The notes beneath the pieces are model-generated. The model made no database searches. It saw nothing but the letters and a program-made list of their open reading frames with translations, and was not told the DNA's origin. Positions 30,036-40,874 of a DNA stretch of 64,000 nucleotides are shown piece by piece. Numbering within the stretch: position 1 is the first letter of the stretch; every line of letters starts with the position of its first letter. A program made the position numbers and the translations under genes. Origin of the DNA: an uncultured Cohaesibacter sp. (GTDB lineage Bacteria > Pseudomonadota > Alphaproteobacteria > Rhizobiales > Cohaesibacteraceae); assembly GCF_963664735.1 (NCBI RefSeq), contig NZ_OY761553.1, positions 4,647,001 to 4,711,000 of the forward strand, read 5' to 3'.

Positions 30036-31787
30036 TCAAGCCTTCATCTTGCGATTGCGGAAAATGATACGCAGCAAGGCGTGGAAAAGAACGCCAAGGA
30101 CCGTCAGGCCGAAGGCGGCATAACCGATCCAGTCAAGCCATTTGAAATTGTCACGGCCGGGCATGTAGATGCCGGTGATGCCATCAAGGCGTCCTTGTTT
30201 GGTGTGGCATTCGGTGCAGCGGACAGCCTCTTCCTTAGGGGCGACCATGTGAGTGATTGGCCAATACATGTAAGTATCGACAAACCCCAACTCACCGGAG
30301 AAGTCCTTGCCGATGAATTCCATGGCGGCCGGGACCGACTTGTCCCAATCGAAATTGGTCCAGAGGGCCGTGTCATCCTTGCCGAAGACATGGTTATAGA
30401 CAAGCTGGTTTTTCGCCTTGTCATATGGCTGACGCGAATGCATCCGCTTGAACGGCCAGATGCGTGACTTGCCATCGGTGGCCGAACCGCTCAGAGCGTT
30501 GATTTCGACCACTTTGCTCGGATCGATCTTGTCGTCCAGAAGCGTCCAGGTGGTCTCGCCATTAAACCATGAATAGTAAGGCTGTACATTCTCCTTATAT
30601 TCAAAGTCGCCCTTTTGAGACATGTAGCTCGGGTGGCCGTGCTCATCCATCACCGTGTAGGGTTTGCCGTCTTTCAGCTTGCCAGCTGTTGACCAGTCCC
30701 AAAGGGTTTTGGTGGCGACACCGCCACGGGCAAATTCTGGAACGTGGCAGGTTTGGCAGGCGACCGTATCCGTATGATCATTGAGCTTGATGCCCATGAT
30801 GTTGTCACCGTCGTGGGGGCGATTGGAATGGCAGCTCTCGCAGGAGGCTGATGGTTCCATCAGGCCAGCATGTTGATCCAATTTGCGGATCTTGGCTGTC
30901 TTGGTTTCCTCGCCATCCTTGGCGATGATTGTTGGTTTTGCCTCGGTGCTATAGCGTGAGCCGGGCCATTGATGGCCGGAACCGGAATGGCAGGCGGTGC
31001 AGGCCATGTTGAGGCCGTCTTCATTCATATGCACATCAAGTGCAACGTCAGGATGGTTCAACGAGCTGTCCAGATCACCGTGTTTCACGCCATCACCACC
31101 GCCGCCGTAATAATGGCAGGAACCGCAATTCTCGCGCTGCGGATTGGTGACGGATTGGGCAGCCTTAGCCAAATCCGGAGGCATGATGGTTTTGCCATCA
31201 ACCGTGATGGGCTCATAGAGCGGGTGGCCTGCCTTGGTGGGGTATTTGCTATAAAGCTCTGTATCGGCATGGCAAACAAGACAGTCCACGGCTTCTGGCT
31301 CGGAAGGGGGAGCCTTGCGCATGTCTTCCCAGCCATAACCGGCATGGCACGAAGTGCAGCGTGGTTCGTTGGAGGCGACGTTGCCGCAGAAGGAGTTTAT
31401 AACGGTTCGCTTGCCAAGGGTCTGTCCTGTCGCCTCGTTCTTGTAGTCCCATTTCCAATGCAGGGTGTGCTGCACCTGATCTGCTGCTTCGGTGTGACAG
31501 GTCAGGCAGGCTTTGGTTACCTCTGGGCCTGACTTGAAATCCTGTTGCAGAATTTCAAACTTGGAATGATCGGCGGTGCCACCAGCTGGTTTGCCAGAAA
31601 GTTGCAAGCCTGCCGCCTTGGCGTCTGTTTTAACGGGCGAATGCGGGAGCGTGTTGTTCGACTCTGCATATGCAAAATGGTCTGGTAGCACCAGACTGGA
31701 AATGAACAATAGGGCAGCCAACATCTGTAGAGTGCCGTTGGCCGGACTCTTCAGCTGGTATCTGCCCCAATTTGCAAAGTTCGCCAT
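30036..31787 (-). CDS. Octaheme c-type cytochrome, tetrathionate reductase family (copy 1, intact)
   Basis: The 583-residue periplasmic protein has exactly eight CXXCH heme sites, starting at residues 94, 144, 169, 221, 263, 316, 344 and 524, plus a C-terminal membrane helix (about 552-573). This is the pattern of the octaheme tetrathionate reductase (OTR) family, whose Shewanella member reduces tetrathionate, nitrite and hydroxylamine in vitro. Unlike a soluble OTR, it has a tail anchor and is paired with a cytochrome b, implying quinone coupling. The physiological direction and substrate are unknown. The N-terminal hydrophobic segment (about 20-40) is a signal peptide. The start follows GGAGGACCAC. 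Confidence 0.9.
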   Translation of the reverse strand: MANFANWGRYQLKSPANGTLQMLAALLFISSLVLPDHFAYAESNNTLPHSPVKTDAKAAGLQLSGKPAGGTADHSKFEILQQDFKSGPEVTKACLTCHTEAADQVQHTLHWKWDYKNEATGQTLGKRTVINSFCGNVASNEPRCTSCHAGYGWEDMRKAPPSEPEAVDCLVCHADTELYSKYPTKAGHPLYEPITVDGKTIMPPDLAKAAQSVTNPQRENCGSCHYYGGGGDGVKHGDLDSSLNHPDVALDVHMNEDGLNMACTACHSGSGHQWPGSRYSTEAKPTIIAKDGEETKTAKIRKLDQHAGLMEPSASCESCHSNRPHDGDNIMGIKLNDHTDTVACQTCHVPEFARGGVATKTLWDWSTAGKLKDGKPYTVMDEHGHPSYMSQKGDFEYKENVQPYYSWFNGETTWTLLDDKIDPSKVVEINALSGSATDGKSRIWPFKRMHSRQPYDKAKNQLVYNHVFGKDDTALWTNFDWDKSVPAAMEFIGKDFSGELGFVDTYMYWPITHMVAPKEEAVRCTECHTKQGRLDGITGIYMPGRDNFKWLDWIGYAAFGLTVLGVLFHALLRIIFRNRKMKA

Positions 31788-31892
31788 GTGGTCCTCCGAA
31801 CAAATGCAACTGGCAATGGGAAGAGAATTTTCAATGAAAACTCTCTCTCGTTCTTGTTAAAGCGAGAGTCGGCTCCGGACCGATTCAAGCAG

Positions 31893-31906
31893 CCTGTTTA
31901 AACAGG
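31893..31906. promoter_or_regulatory. Perfect palindrome upstream of octaheme gene copy 1
   Basis: CCTGTTTAAACAGG is a perfect 14-base palindrome centred 112 bases upstream of the octaheme start. It could be an operator; no promoter elements can be placed firmly, and I did not find the same site in front of copy 2. Confidence 0.35.
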
Positions 31907-32015
31907 AGTATATTATGCTTATTTTAAATGTCCGAATTGCATCCATGGGGCATGTTGTCACACGACTTGCAGATTAGGTAGATATGCGTATGTTTTGAAA
32001 TGGCCAGTTTTCAGC

Positions 32016-32043
32016 AAAAAGGGCCGCAGATTTCACTGCGACC
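32016..32043 (-). terminator. Terminator after cytochrome b copy 2
   Basis: On the minus strand GGTCGCAG pairs with CTGCGGCC around a 6-base loop and is followed by CTTTTTG. It separates the two octaheme/cytochrome b modules into independent transcription units. Confidence 0.65.
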
Positions 32044-32070
32044 CCGGTATCTTGCACTTTGGTCCGGCGA

Positions 32071-32787
32071 CTATTTGATACGGTCGGGTTCATGCTTTTC
32101 CAGATAGGTCACTTCGGCTTCTGTGAGCTCCATATCTTCAAAGCCGGTAATCATGGCCTTGGTATAGTGCGTTAGCGTCTTGCCCGTCGTGACCATATAG
32201 ATATGTCCGATCACGAATGCGACCATGAGGAACGCTCCAATCAGGTGGAGCAGCACAATGGTGCTGAAGATGTCATTGTTGCCCGAGTTGCCTTCCCAGA
32301 AACTGTAGAACATGTAGGCAAGGCCAGACAGCCAGAGCAACGGTCCGACCACAGTCATGATCGAGAAGTAAGCAAATGACTGCAGCGGATTCTGTTTGCG
32401 GCTCAGGGTTCTTTTGTAGGGGTGTGGTTGTCCTCGCATCATCCCGACGAGATAATGCATGATCACCTCCCAAAGGCCCGCGTTTGTAGGAATGAAATGG
32501 CGCCACTGGCCGGTGGTGAATGTCCAGAAGGCTGTAAACAGCCATAGGAATATCAGGGCAAAGGCAGCAATGTCGTGCATCATGACCGCGGCCTTGAAAG
32601 GGATGAAACGGATTGTCCCATGCACAGTGAAGCCGGAGAAGGCGAGCACAAAAATGAGGACTGCTTGTGACCAGTGCCAGAAGCGCTCATATCGGCTGTA
32701 GTTTTTCACCTTGCGGGCAAAGGTCTTGCTGTTTTCTTTCGTGGTTCCGTTCGGTGTCGCCCCGGAGGCAGAGGAGATGTCTGTCAT
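32071..32787 (-). CDS. Membrane cytochrome b, partner of octaheme cytochrome (copy 2)
   Basis: The 238-residue protein is a close paralogue of the cytochrome b at 29304, with the same four-helix layout and heme-ligand histidines (ERFWHWSQAVLIFVLAFSG, MMHDIAAFALIFLW, VLLHLIGAFLMVAFVIGHIYM). It starts 12 bases after the octaheme copy 2 stop, the same spacing as in module 1. The reading frame is intact although its partner gene is frameshifted. Confidence 0.88.
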   Translation of the reverse strand: MTDISSASGATPNGTTKENSKTFARKVKNYSRYERFWHWSQAVLIFVLAFSGFTVHGTIRFIPFKAAVMMHDIAAFALIFLWLFTAFWTFTTGQWRHFIPTNAGLWEVIMHYLVGMMRGQPHPYKRTLSRKQNPLQSFAYFSIMTVVGPLLWLSGLAYMFYSFWEGNSGNNDIFSTIVLLHLIGAFLMVAFVIGHIYMVTTGKTLTHYTKAMITGFEDMELTEAEVTYLEKHEPDRIK

Positions 32788-32799
32788 GATTCTGTCCTC

Positions 32800-34505
32800 C
32801 TAATGTTGACGTTGCTTGCGGGTGGCGAAGCGGAAGATCGAATGGATCGCGACGCCGATAATGGTCAGGATGATGAGGCCATAGCCGAACCAGTTGATCA
32901 TCGGCATGTCATCCCGGCCCGGAATATAGACACCTTCGATATCTTCCAGACGGCCGCCCTTGACGTGACATTCATCGCATTGAACGGCTTTCTCTGCCGG
33001 AGCGACCATGTGAGTGATCGGCCACCACATGCGGGTTTCGACAAATTCGAACTTGCCCGAATAGTCCTTGCCCATATAGTCCATGCCGCCTTGAATGGCA
33101 TTGGCCCAGTCGAAATTCTTCCAGAAGGCATTGGCGTCCTTGCCAAACAGATGCATATAGACGAGTTTTCTGCTCTCGGCGTCTATGGGCTGCTTGGTAT
33201 GCATCAGCTTGAAAGGCCAGATGCGGGCGTCTTCATCGTCGGCATTGCCGCCGAGGGCGTTCAGCACCACCGGTTTTGAGGTATCCAACCTATCCTCATC
33301 GGTGACATAGGTGACCTTGCCGTTGAACCAGCTGTAAGTCGGCTGGACGTTTTCTTCATAAATGAAATCGCCTTTCTTGGAATCATAGCTGGGATGGCCC
33401 TTGTCATCCTTGACGGAGTAGGGTTTGCCGTCTTTGAGTTTGCCTGCTGTCGACCAATCCCAGAGCATCTTGGTGGCAACGCCTCCGCGGGCGAATTCGG
33501 GAATATGGCAGGTCTGACAGGCAACCGTGTCGGTATGGTTGTTGAGCTTGATAGCTTCAAGCGTTTTGCCTTGATGGGGTGCGTCGGTGTGGCAGCTCTC
33601 GCAGGAGGCGGTTTCATTCATCCGTCGCATGGCAAAGGAGGGCCGTTTCTTGCCTTCTTCGTCTCGCGCTTGTGGTTTGGCTTCCATGTCATAGCGAGAG
33701 CCTGGCCAGACATGGCCAGAGCCGGAATGGCAGGCCGAGCAGGCCATGTTGCCACCATCGCAGCCATGTGCACGTCCAGATCAATGGAGGGATTGTCCAG
33801 AGAGCTATCGATGTCGCCATGTTTGACGCCATCGCCACCGCCGCCATAATAATGGCAGGCACCGCAATTGTCGCGCTGGGGGAGCCCGACTGACTGGGCG
33901 GCTTCAATCAGGTTCGAGACCTTGAAGGGTTTGCCGTTGAACATGGTCGGTTCGGTAACGGGCAGGCCGGCTTTGGCCGGGAATTTCTTGTAATAATGCG
34001 TATTTGCGTGGCAGACGAGGCAATCAACCGCTTCGGGGGCCGAAGGCGGGGCTTCGCGCATATCGGTCCAGCCATAACCGGCGTGACACGAGGTGCAACG
34101 GGCTTCGTTGGAGGCCACATTGCCGCAAAAAGCGTTTATGACATAGCGCTTGCCGAGTTTCTGGCCGGTTTTCTCATTGTCATATTCCCATTTCCAGTGA
34201 ATGGAGTCGTGAACCTGAGTGGCCGCTTCTGTGTGGCAGGAGAGACAGGCTCTGGTTACTTCCGGTCCGCTCTTGAAATCCTGTTGCAGGATTTCAAACT
34301 TGCTGTGATCGGCGGTCTCACCCGGCTTTTTACCTGTGATCTGCTTTGCGGTAGATGCATTCTGATTTTGGGTGGTGGGGGAAGCGTAGGCTTTGCTCCA
34401 TCCAATCACCGGTCCTGATATGGATGTTATTGCAGTGAGTAGGAACGCCACAGACAAGGGTCTGATGGCATATCCCAAGCCCCTAAAGGCTGCATGGTCC
34501 GTCAT
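32800..34505 (-). pseudogene. Octaheme c-type cytochrome, tetrathionate reductase family (copy 2), single-base frameshift
   Basis: Two overlapping frames together encode a complete paralogue of the octaheme gene at 30036. The first (from the ATG at 34505, after GGAGGACCAA) carries a signal segment and heme sites CLSCH, CTSCH, CLVCH and CGACH; the second carries CSACH, CESCH, CQTCH and CDECH and the C-terminal membrane helix. The break is at about 33760: copy 1 reads HMNEDGLNMAC, and here one missing base after HMAA restores HMAADGGNMAC exactly. The span is 1706 bases; 1707 would give 568 residues. Conservation on both sides of the break is high, so this is either a sequencing error or a very recent mutation. 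The product as written would stop after four hemes. Confidence 0.88.
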
Positions 34506-36222
<1,717 letters not shown>

Positions 36223-36269
36223 GGGCGCGCGACATTCTTGGCTCTTGTCGGGTCAGGTTTGGAAAATTG

Positions 36270-36301
36270 AAAAGGGACGCCTCGGCGTCCCTTTTCTTTT
36301 T
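36270..36301 (+). terminator. Rho-independent terminator after aspartate aminotransferase
   Basis: AAAAGGGACGCC and GGCGTCCCTTTT form a perfect 12-bp stem with a TC loop, followed by CTTTTTG. Confidence 0.88.
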
Positions 36302-36347
36302 GTCTGGGAGTTGTAGACTGTCATTGATGCAGGTTAGGGGGCTGGCT

Positions 36348-36872
36348 ATGTATCTCTGGGGGATTGTTTTCACTTTTCTGTTGGGGCTGTTGTTCTGGGC
36401 CTATCGCGACAAGGCCACGCGCTATCGCTTTTATGCGCATCCCGATGCGGTGATCCGCGCGCGGCAGGCTTATGAACGGGCCAGCTTTGAGAGTGGCGAT
36501 TTGCCCGATCCTCTGACGGGCGTGGATGATCCGTCATTGGCGGCGGCCATTCTCATGGTCGGTTTCGTGCGGCTGGGAGGTGGCATGACCGAGGCCGACA
36601 GTGAAGAGATGACCCGTCTGCTGACATCGGTGGCGCAGCTCGACTCCGCCGATGATCATCTGGCCTATGCCTGTTTCGTCAATGATGCCGAGCGAGATGT
36701 CTGTATTCTGATTGATGGCATGGCGGAGATGTTGCGCGATACATTGACCTATCGCGAGCGGCATGAGCTGATGGAAATGGTCAAGCGCATTTGCAGTCAT
36801 CGCAGCATGACGACATCAGCTCAGACAGACGCTCTGCAGACCCTGCGTCACGGGCTTGGCCTTCTGGACTGA
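36348..36872 (+). CDS. Membrane-anchored TerB-like hypothetical protein
   Basis: The 174-residue protein has one N-terminal membrane helix (MYLWGIVFTFLLGLLFWAY) and a helical cytosolic domain with the spacing of TerB/DjlA-like domains (SLAAAILMVGFVRLGGGMTEADSEEMTRLL and YRERHELMEMVKRI). That family link is tentative. AGGGGG precedes the ATG at 36348. No partner is evident. Confidence 0.6.
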   Translation: MYLWGIVFTFLLGLLFWAYRDKATRYRFYAHPDAVIRARQAYERASFESGDLPDPLTGVDDPSLAAAILMVGFVRLGGGMTEADSEEMTRLLTSVAQLDSADDHLAYACFVNDAERDVCILIDGMAEMLRDTLTYRERHELMEMVKRICSHRSMTTSAQTDALQTLRHGLGLLD

Positions 36873-36923
36873 AGGCTGTCCGCTTCATGCATTTTCAATT
36901 TCCCTTTTTATTCAATTAGATAA

Positions 36924-36958
36924 TTCGTCTTATAGACGAAAGGCGGTCGTTAGACGAA
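36924..36958. promoter_or_regulatory. AGACGAA operator-like repeats upstream of the EF-G-like gene
   Basis: A 17-base inverted repeat TTCGTCT-TAT-AGACGAA (36924-36940) is followed by a third AGACGAA half-site at 36952-36958, about 18 bases further on. The 347-base gap it lies in holds no gene. Confidence 0.4.
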
Positions 36959-37219
36959 GGGCTGTCACCAATCTGTCAAATTGCAGTGAGTCCCTTCTGC
37001 AATCTCCGGATTCTTTGCGTTTGATCAAACGGAGTGATCAAATCTCCGCTAAGCTGAAGGGGTATTGTCCGCGCTCGCTACAGTTTGGCGCGTGTATTCA
37101 AACAGGAGGGGTGCAGTCAAACTTGCAATCTACACCAGGGGAGGATGTGCTGATCGGGAGTGAGCAGCAGATCGGTCTGGTGCCGGACATCATGCAGAAA
37201 CAGAAAAGGAGGATTTGCC

Positions 37220-39277
37220 ATGGGACAAGCAGGCAGAAGAGTCGAGGGTCCACGTTGCGTAGCCATCGTCGGACCCTTTGGTAGCGGTAAGACAACTCTC
37301 CTTGAAGCCTTATTGGCGCGAACCGGTGCAATCAACAAATTCGGATCAGTCGACAGCGGAGGATCTGTCGGCGACGCATCTGAAGAAGCCCGCGCCCACC
37401 ACATGTCTGTGGAAGCCAATATCGCCGAGGCGGAGTTCCTAGAAGATCGATATACTTTTATAGATTGTCCCGGCTCGGTTGAATTTCAGTTTGAAAGTCT
37501 TCCTGCGCTTTCTGCCGTTGATCTTGCGATCGTTGTTTGCGAACCGGATGAAAAGAAGATTCCAGCTTTGCAGGTCATTCTCAAGCAGCTTGAAGAGCGC
37601 AATATTCCCAGAATTCTCTTTCTTAATAAAATGGATAAATGCACGACCCGTGTGCGCGAGGTCGTAGAAGCATTGCAACATGCTTCCAATACACCACTGT
37701 TGCTGCGCCAGATTCCAATCTGGAAAGGCGAGCAGGCCATCGGTTATATCGATTTGGCTTTGGAACGGGCGTTTCTTTACAATGAGCATGCTCCCAGCGA
37801 ATTCATTTACATGAGTGCCGAGGATCAGGAACGGGAGTGGGAAGCCCGCTATTCCATGCTGGAAACATTGTCTGACAACGATGAAAAGCTGATGGAAATG
37901 CTGCTTGAAGACATGGAGCCTTCAAAGGAGCAGGTTTTCACTGACCTTGTTCAGGAAATGCGCGGCGGTCAGGTCATGCCGGTTCTGATCGGCGCTGCCG
38001 AACAGGAAAACGGTGTGACGCGTTTGCTCAAGGTGCTGCGCCATGAAGGCCTTGGTGTTTCCTATACTGCCGAGCGGCTCGGGTGCCCCGAGATGCCAAA
38101 TGGTGAGCCTGTATTGCAGGTGATGAAGAGCATTCACACCTCACATGGTGGCAAATTGTCGATTTCGCGGGTGTTGAAAGGCTCCGTCAAGGATGGCGAC
38201 GTTTTCTATGCTGCCGGTGGAGAGGAAATCGGACGCGTTTCCGGCTTGTTCCATGTGCAGGGGCAAAAGACAGTCAAGGACAATGCGGCCGATGCTGGTG
38301 ATGTTATTGCGCTGGGCAAGCTGGATGCCGCGCACACGGGCATGACCTTGACCACGGCCAAAGAGGGTGTAGACCAACTTGATATGTTCGATGCGCCTTC
38401 TCCTGTCTTTGCCATGGCGGTCAAGCCAAAGGAACATCGTGATGAAGTGAAGCTCTATGCCACGTTGCAAAAGCTGGTTGAAGAGGATCCGTCTCTCATT
38501 GTCGAGCAGAATCAGGATAGCAGCGAAACCATTTTGCGTGGGCAGGGCGAGATGCATCTTCGCGTCGCTCTGGAAAGGCTGCAGGGGAAATATTCGATCA
38601 ATATTGATAGCCATGTGCCAGCGGTTCCCTACAAGGAAACCATACGCAAGGGCGTATCAGTTCGTGGGCGCCACAAGAAACAGTCTGGCGGGCATGGACA
38701 GTTTGGCGATGTTGTCATTGAAATCAAGCCTTTGTCGAGTGGTGAAGGCTTCCAGTTTACCGAAACGATTACCGGTGGGGTTGTGCCCAAACAGTATTTC
38801 GGCTCGGTAGAAAATGGCGTTAAAGACGCGCTCGCCAAAGGCCCGCTCGGGTTTGAGGTCGTCGATCTGGCGGTCAATCTCAGCGATGGCTCGTATCACA
38901 CGGTTGATAGCTCCGATCAGGCTTTCCGGTCTGCCGGTACTTTGGCCATGCGTGAAGGTCTGCCTCAATGCGGTCCGGTCTTGCTGGAACCGATCATGAA
39001 GGTCAAGATTGCAGTGCCTAATGACGTAACAGCAAAGGTGAACACCATTGTGGCTGGTCGCCGTGGGCAATTGATGGGCTATGATGCTCGCCCCGGTTGG
39101 GAAGGCTGGGACGTGGTTGAAAGTCTCATGCCACAGTCCGAAATCAGCGACTTGATCATTGAACTGAGGTCGATTTCTGCCGGTGTTGCCTCTTTCGAGG
39201 CGTCGTTTGATCATATGCAGGAGTTGACTGGTCGTCAGGCTGATCTCGTCGTTGAAGCTGCCAAAGAAGACAAATAG
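37220..39277 (+). CDS. EF-G-like translational GTPase with altered G motifs
   Basis: The 685-residue protein has the five-domain layout of elongation factor G (GTPase domain about 1-260; domain IV with GHGQFGDVVIEIKPL and VENGVKDALAKGPLGFEVVDL; the C-terminal RRGQLMGYDAR). It is the alphaproteobacterial EF-G-like paralogue rather than fusA: G1 is GPFGSGKTTL instead of AHVDHGKTT, the switch I RGITI is absent (AHHMSVEANIAEAEF) and G3 is DCPGS where EF-G has DTPGH. G4 (NKMD) is kept. Loss of the G3 histidine suggests weak or altered GTP hydrolysis. The start follows AAAGGAGG. Its role is unknown. Confidence 0.85.
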   Translation: MGQAGRRVEGPRCVAIVGPFGSGKTTLLEALLARTGAINKFGSVDSGGSVGDASEEARAHHMSVEANIAEAEFLEDRYTFIDCPGSVEFQFESLPALSAVDLAIVVCEPDEKKIPALQVILKQLEERNIPRILFLNKMDKCTTRVREVVEALQHASNTPLLLRQIPIWKGEQAIGYIDLALERAFLYNEHAPSEFIYMSAEDQEREWEARYSMLETLSDNDEKLMEMLLEDMEPSKEQVFTDLVQEMRGGQVMPVLIGAAEQENGVTRLLKVLRHEGLGVSYTAERLGCPEMPNGEPVLQVMKSIHTSHGGKLSISRVLKGSVKDGDVFYAAGGEEIGRVSGLFHVQGQKTVKDNAADAGDVIALGKLDAAHTGMTLTTAKEGVDQLDMFDAPSPVFAMAVKPKEHRDEVKLYATLQKLVEEDPSLIVEQNQDSSETILRGQGEMHLRVALERLQGKYSINIDSHVPAVPYKETIRKGVSVRGRHKKQSGGHGQFGDVVIEIKPLSSGEGFQFTETITGGVVPKQYFGSVENGVKDALAKGPLGFEVVDLAVNLSDGSYHTVDSSDQAFRSAGTLAMREGLPQCGPVLLEPIMKVKIAVPNDVTAKVNTIVAGRRGQLMGYDARPGWEGWDVVESLMPQSEISDLIIELRSISAGVASFEASFDHMQELTGRQADLVVEAAKEDK

Positions 39278-39300
39278 CCTTTGATCGAGGCTTGATGTGA

Positions 39301-39326
39301 AACGGGGCTTTCGGGTCCCGTTTTTT
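39301..39326 (+). terminator. Terminator after the EF-G-like gene
   Basis: AACGGG (39301-39306) pairs with CCCGTT (39317-39322) and is followed by TTTT. It lies 24 bases after the stop. Confidence 0.7.
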
Positions 39327-39538
39327 AATCCTAATGTAGTTTACAAGGTTAATAGTCTGACTTTTGTCTGATTGTTGGTTGCCTTTTGAGCGTTTCGGAC
39401 CGATAGTGGTCGTATTCCAACTACTAGCTCTTTGCAAAGGCACCGATCCATCTGGTTTCGGGTGACATCTCTTGAAGGTGTTTGGCAGTTGGGAGCCCTT
39501 ACAGACATTGTAAACTTATAACGGAAGTCAGGAATCTC

Positions 39539-39859
39539 ATGACTAAAGGATTTCTAATTACCTTCTTTACGCAGCGTAGTCGCGAGTTTGGTGATCGACA
39601 GCTTGCGCGGTGGATCATTGACCAAGCCATGCAATTGGGTATTAGTGGTGCGACGCTTTCGACTAATCAGGAAGGATTTGGCCATGATGGTCGCTATCAT
39701 TCCAATGGATATTTCGATATGCAGGATCCTCCGCAACGCTTGACCATGGCGGTGACGGCGGAAGAATGGGATAAAATGTCGGCAGTTCTGAAGTCAAATA
39801 AGCTCAAGGTGTTTTACACCAAAGCAGATATTGAGTTTGGTTTCACTTCAGAAGACTGA
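39539..39859 (+). CDS. DUF190 family PII-like protein
   Basis: The 106-residue protein matches the DUF190 (UPF0166) family, which has a PII-like ferredoxin fold (ITFFTQRSREFGDRQLARWIIDQAMQLGISGATL, EEWDKMSAVLKSNKLKVFYTKADIEFGF). Family members are small trimers thought to bind nucleotides and act near membrane transporters. CAGGA precedes the ATG at 39539. The next gene encodes a DUF554 membrane protein, a plausible partner, though the gap is 174 bases. Confidence 0.78.
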   Translation: MTKGFLITFFTQRSREFGDRQLARWIIDQAMQLGISGATLSTNQEGFGHDGRYHSNGYFDMQDPPQRLTMAVTAEEWDKMSAVLKSNKLKVFYTKADIEFGFTSED

Positions 39860-40033
39860 CATTACTCTGGAACGGAGCCTCTTGCTTTGCTCCTTTTAAA
39901 GATAGAAAACTAAAGCGACGAAAACCAAGGGGAGGACGAAGTTTTCGCTGCGGTATCTGTTATTCAAATCAGCAAATTATTGGCGTTTTCAAGCCATAAG
40001 CAGTGGCAGCTATAAGCCACAAAAGGAAAAACT

Positions 40034-40747
40034 ATGATTGGTCCTCTCATCAATGGTTCAGCCATTGTGGTCGGTTCTTTAGCCGGCGCTTTTATCGGCT
40101 CCAAAATCAAAGAGAATGTAAAACAAAATATGCCCATGGTGTTCGGCATCGCGTCCATGGGTCTTGGTGTTGCCATGGCTGGCAAGGTGGTGGCTTTGGC
40201 TCCTGTCGTGCTGGCTCTGATCATCGGTTCGTTGTTCGGTGAGATTTTCGATCTCGAAAAATCCATTCACAAGATGTCTTCCAAAACCAAGACTGTTCTT
40301 TCCAAGCTGACGCCTTCTGATGGCGCTTTGCCTGCGGATGAGTTCTTAAGCCGTTTTGTGGCGCTGCTGGTTTTATTTTCCATGAGTGCGACCGGCATTT
40401 ACGGTGCAATGGTCGAGGGCATGACGGGAGACACAACGCTGTTGGTCGTCAAAGCCATTCTCGACTTGTTTACCGCCATGATCTTTGCTGCGACAATGGG
40501 GTATATAATTGCTCTTCTTGCTATCCCGCAGTTGATCGTTCAGGCATTGTTTTTCTTTGCTTCTGTATTGATCATTCCCCTGACAACGCCTGATATGCTG
40601 GCTGACTTTTCTGCTTGTGGTGGCTTTCTCATGCTTGCTGTTGGCATGCGCATTTGTGGAATAAAACAGTTCCCTGTCGCCAATATGATACCGGCTCTGT
40701 GGGTCGTTATGCCGTTTTCCTGGGGGTGGTCAACAATATTTGGCTAA
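40034..40747 (+). CDS. DUF554 family membrane protein
   Basis: The 237-residue protein has about seven hydrophobic segments and matches the DUF554 (YdfK/YqgA) family: MIGPLINGSAIVVGSLAGAFIG at the N-terminus and GIKQFPVANMIPALWVVMPFSW at the C-terminus. Family members are presumed transporters with no proven substrate. AAGGA precedes the ATG. Confidence 0.8.
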   Translation: MIGPLINGSAIVVGSLAGAFIGSKIKENVKQNMPMVFGIASMGLGVAMAGKVVALAPVVLALIIGSLFGEIFDLEKSIHKMSSKTKTVLSKLTPSDGALPADEFLSRFVALLVLFSMSATGIYGAMVEGMTGDTTLLVVKAILDLFTAMIFAATMGYIIALLAIPQLIVQALFFFASVLIIPLTTPDMLADFSACGGFLMLAVGMRICGIKQFPVANMIPALWVVMPFSWGWSTIFG

Positions 40748-40874
40748 CATTCTGCGTGGAACGTCCCCCAAAATGGTCCCTTCATAACACAGGATGGTGA
40801 ATTGCATGTGTTCATCCCTCCCGCTAGGATTCTCCGTAAATAGCGGAGAGATCCATAGCAAGGGGGGGGAGAGC

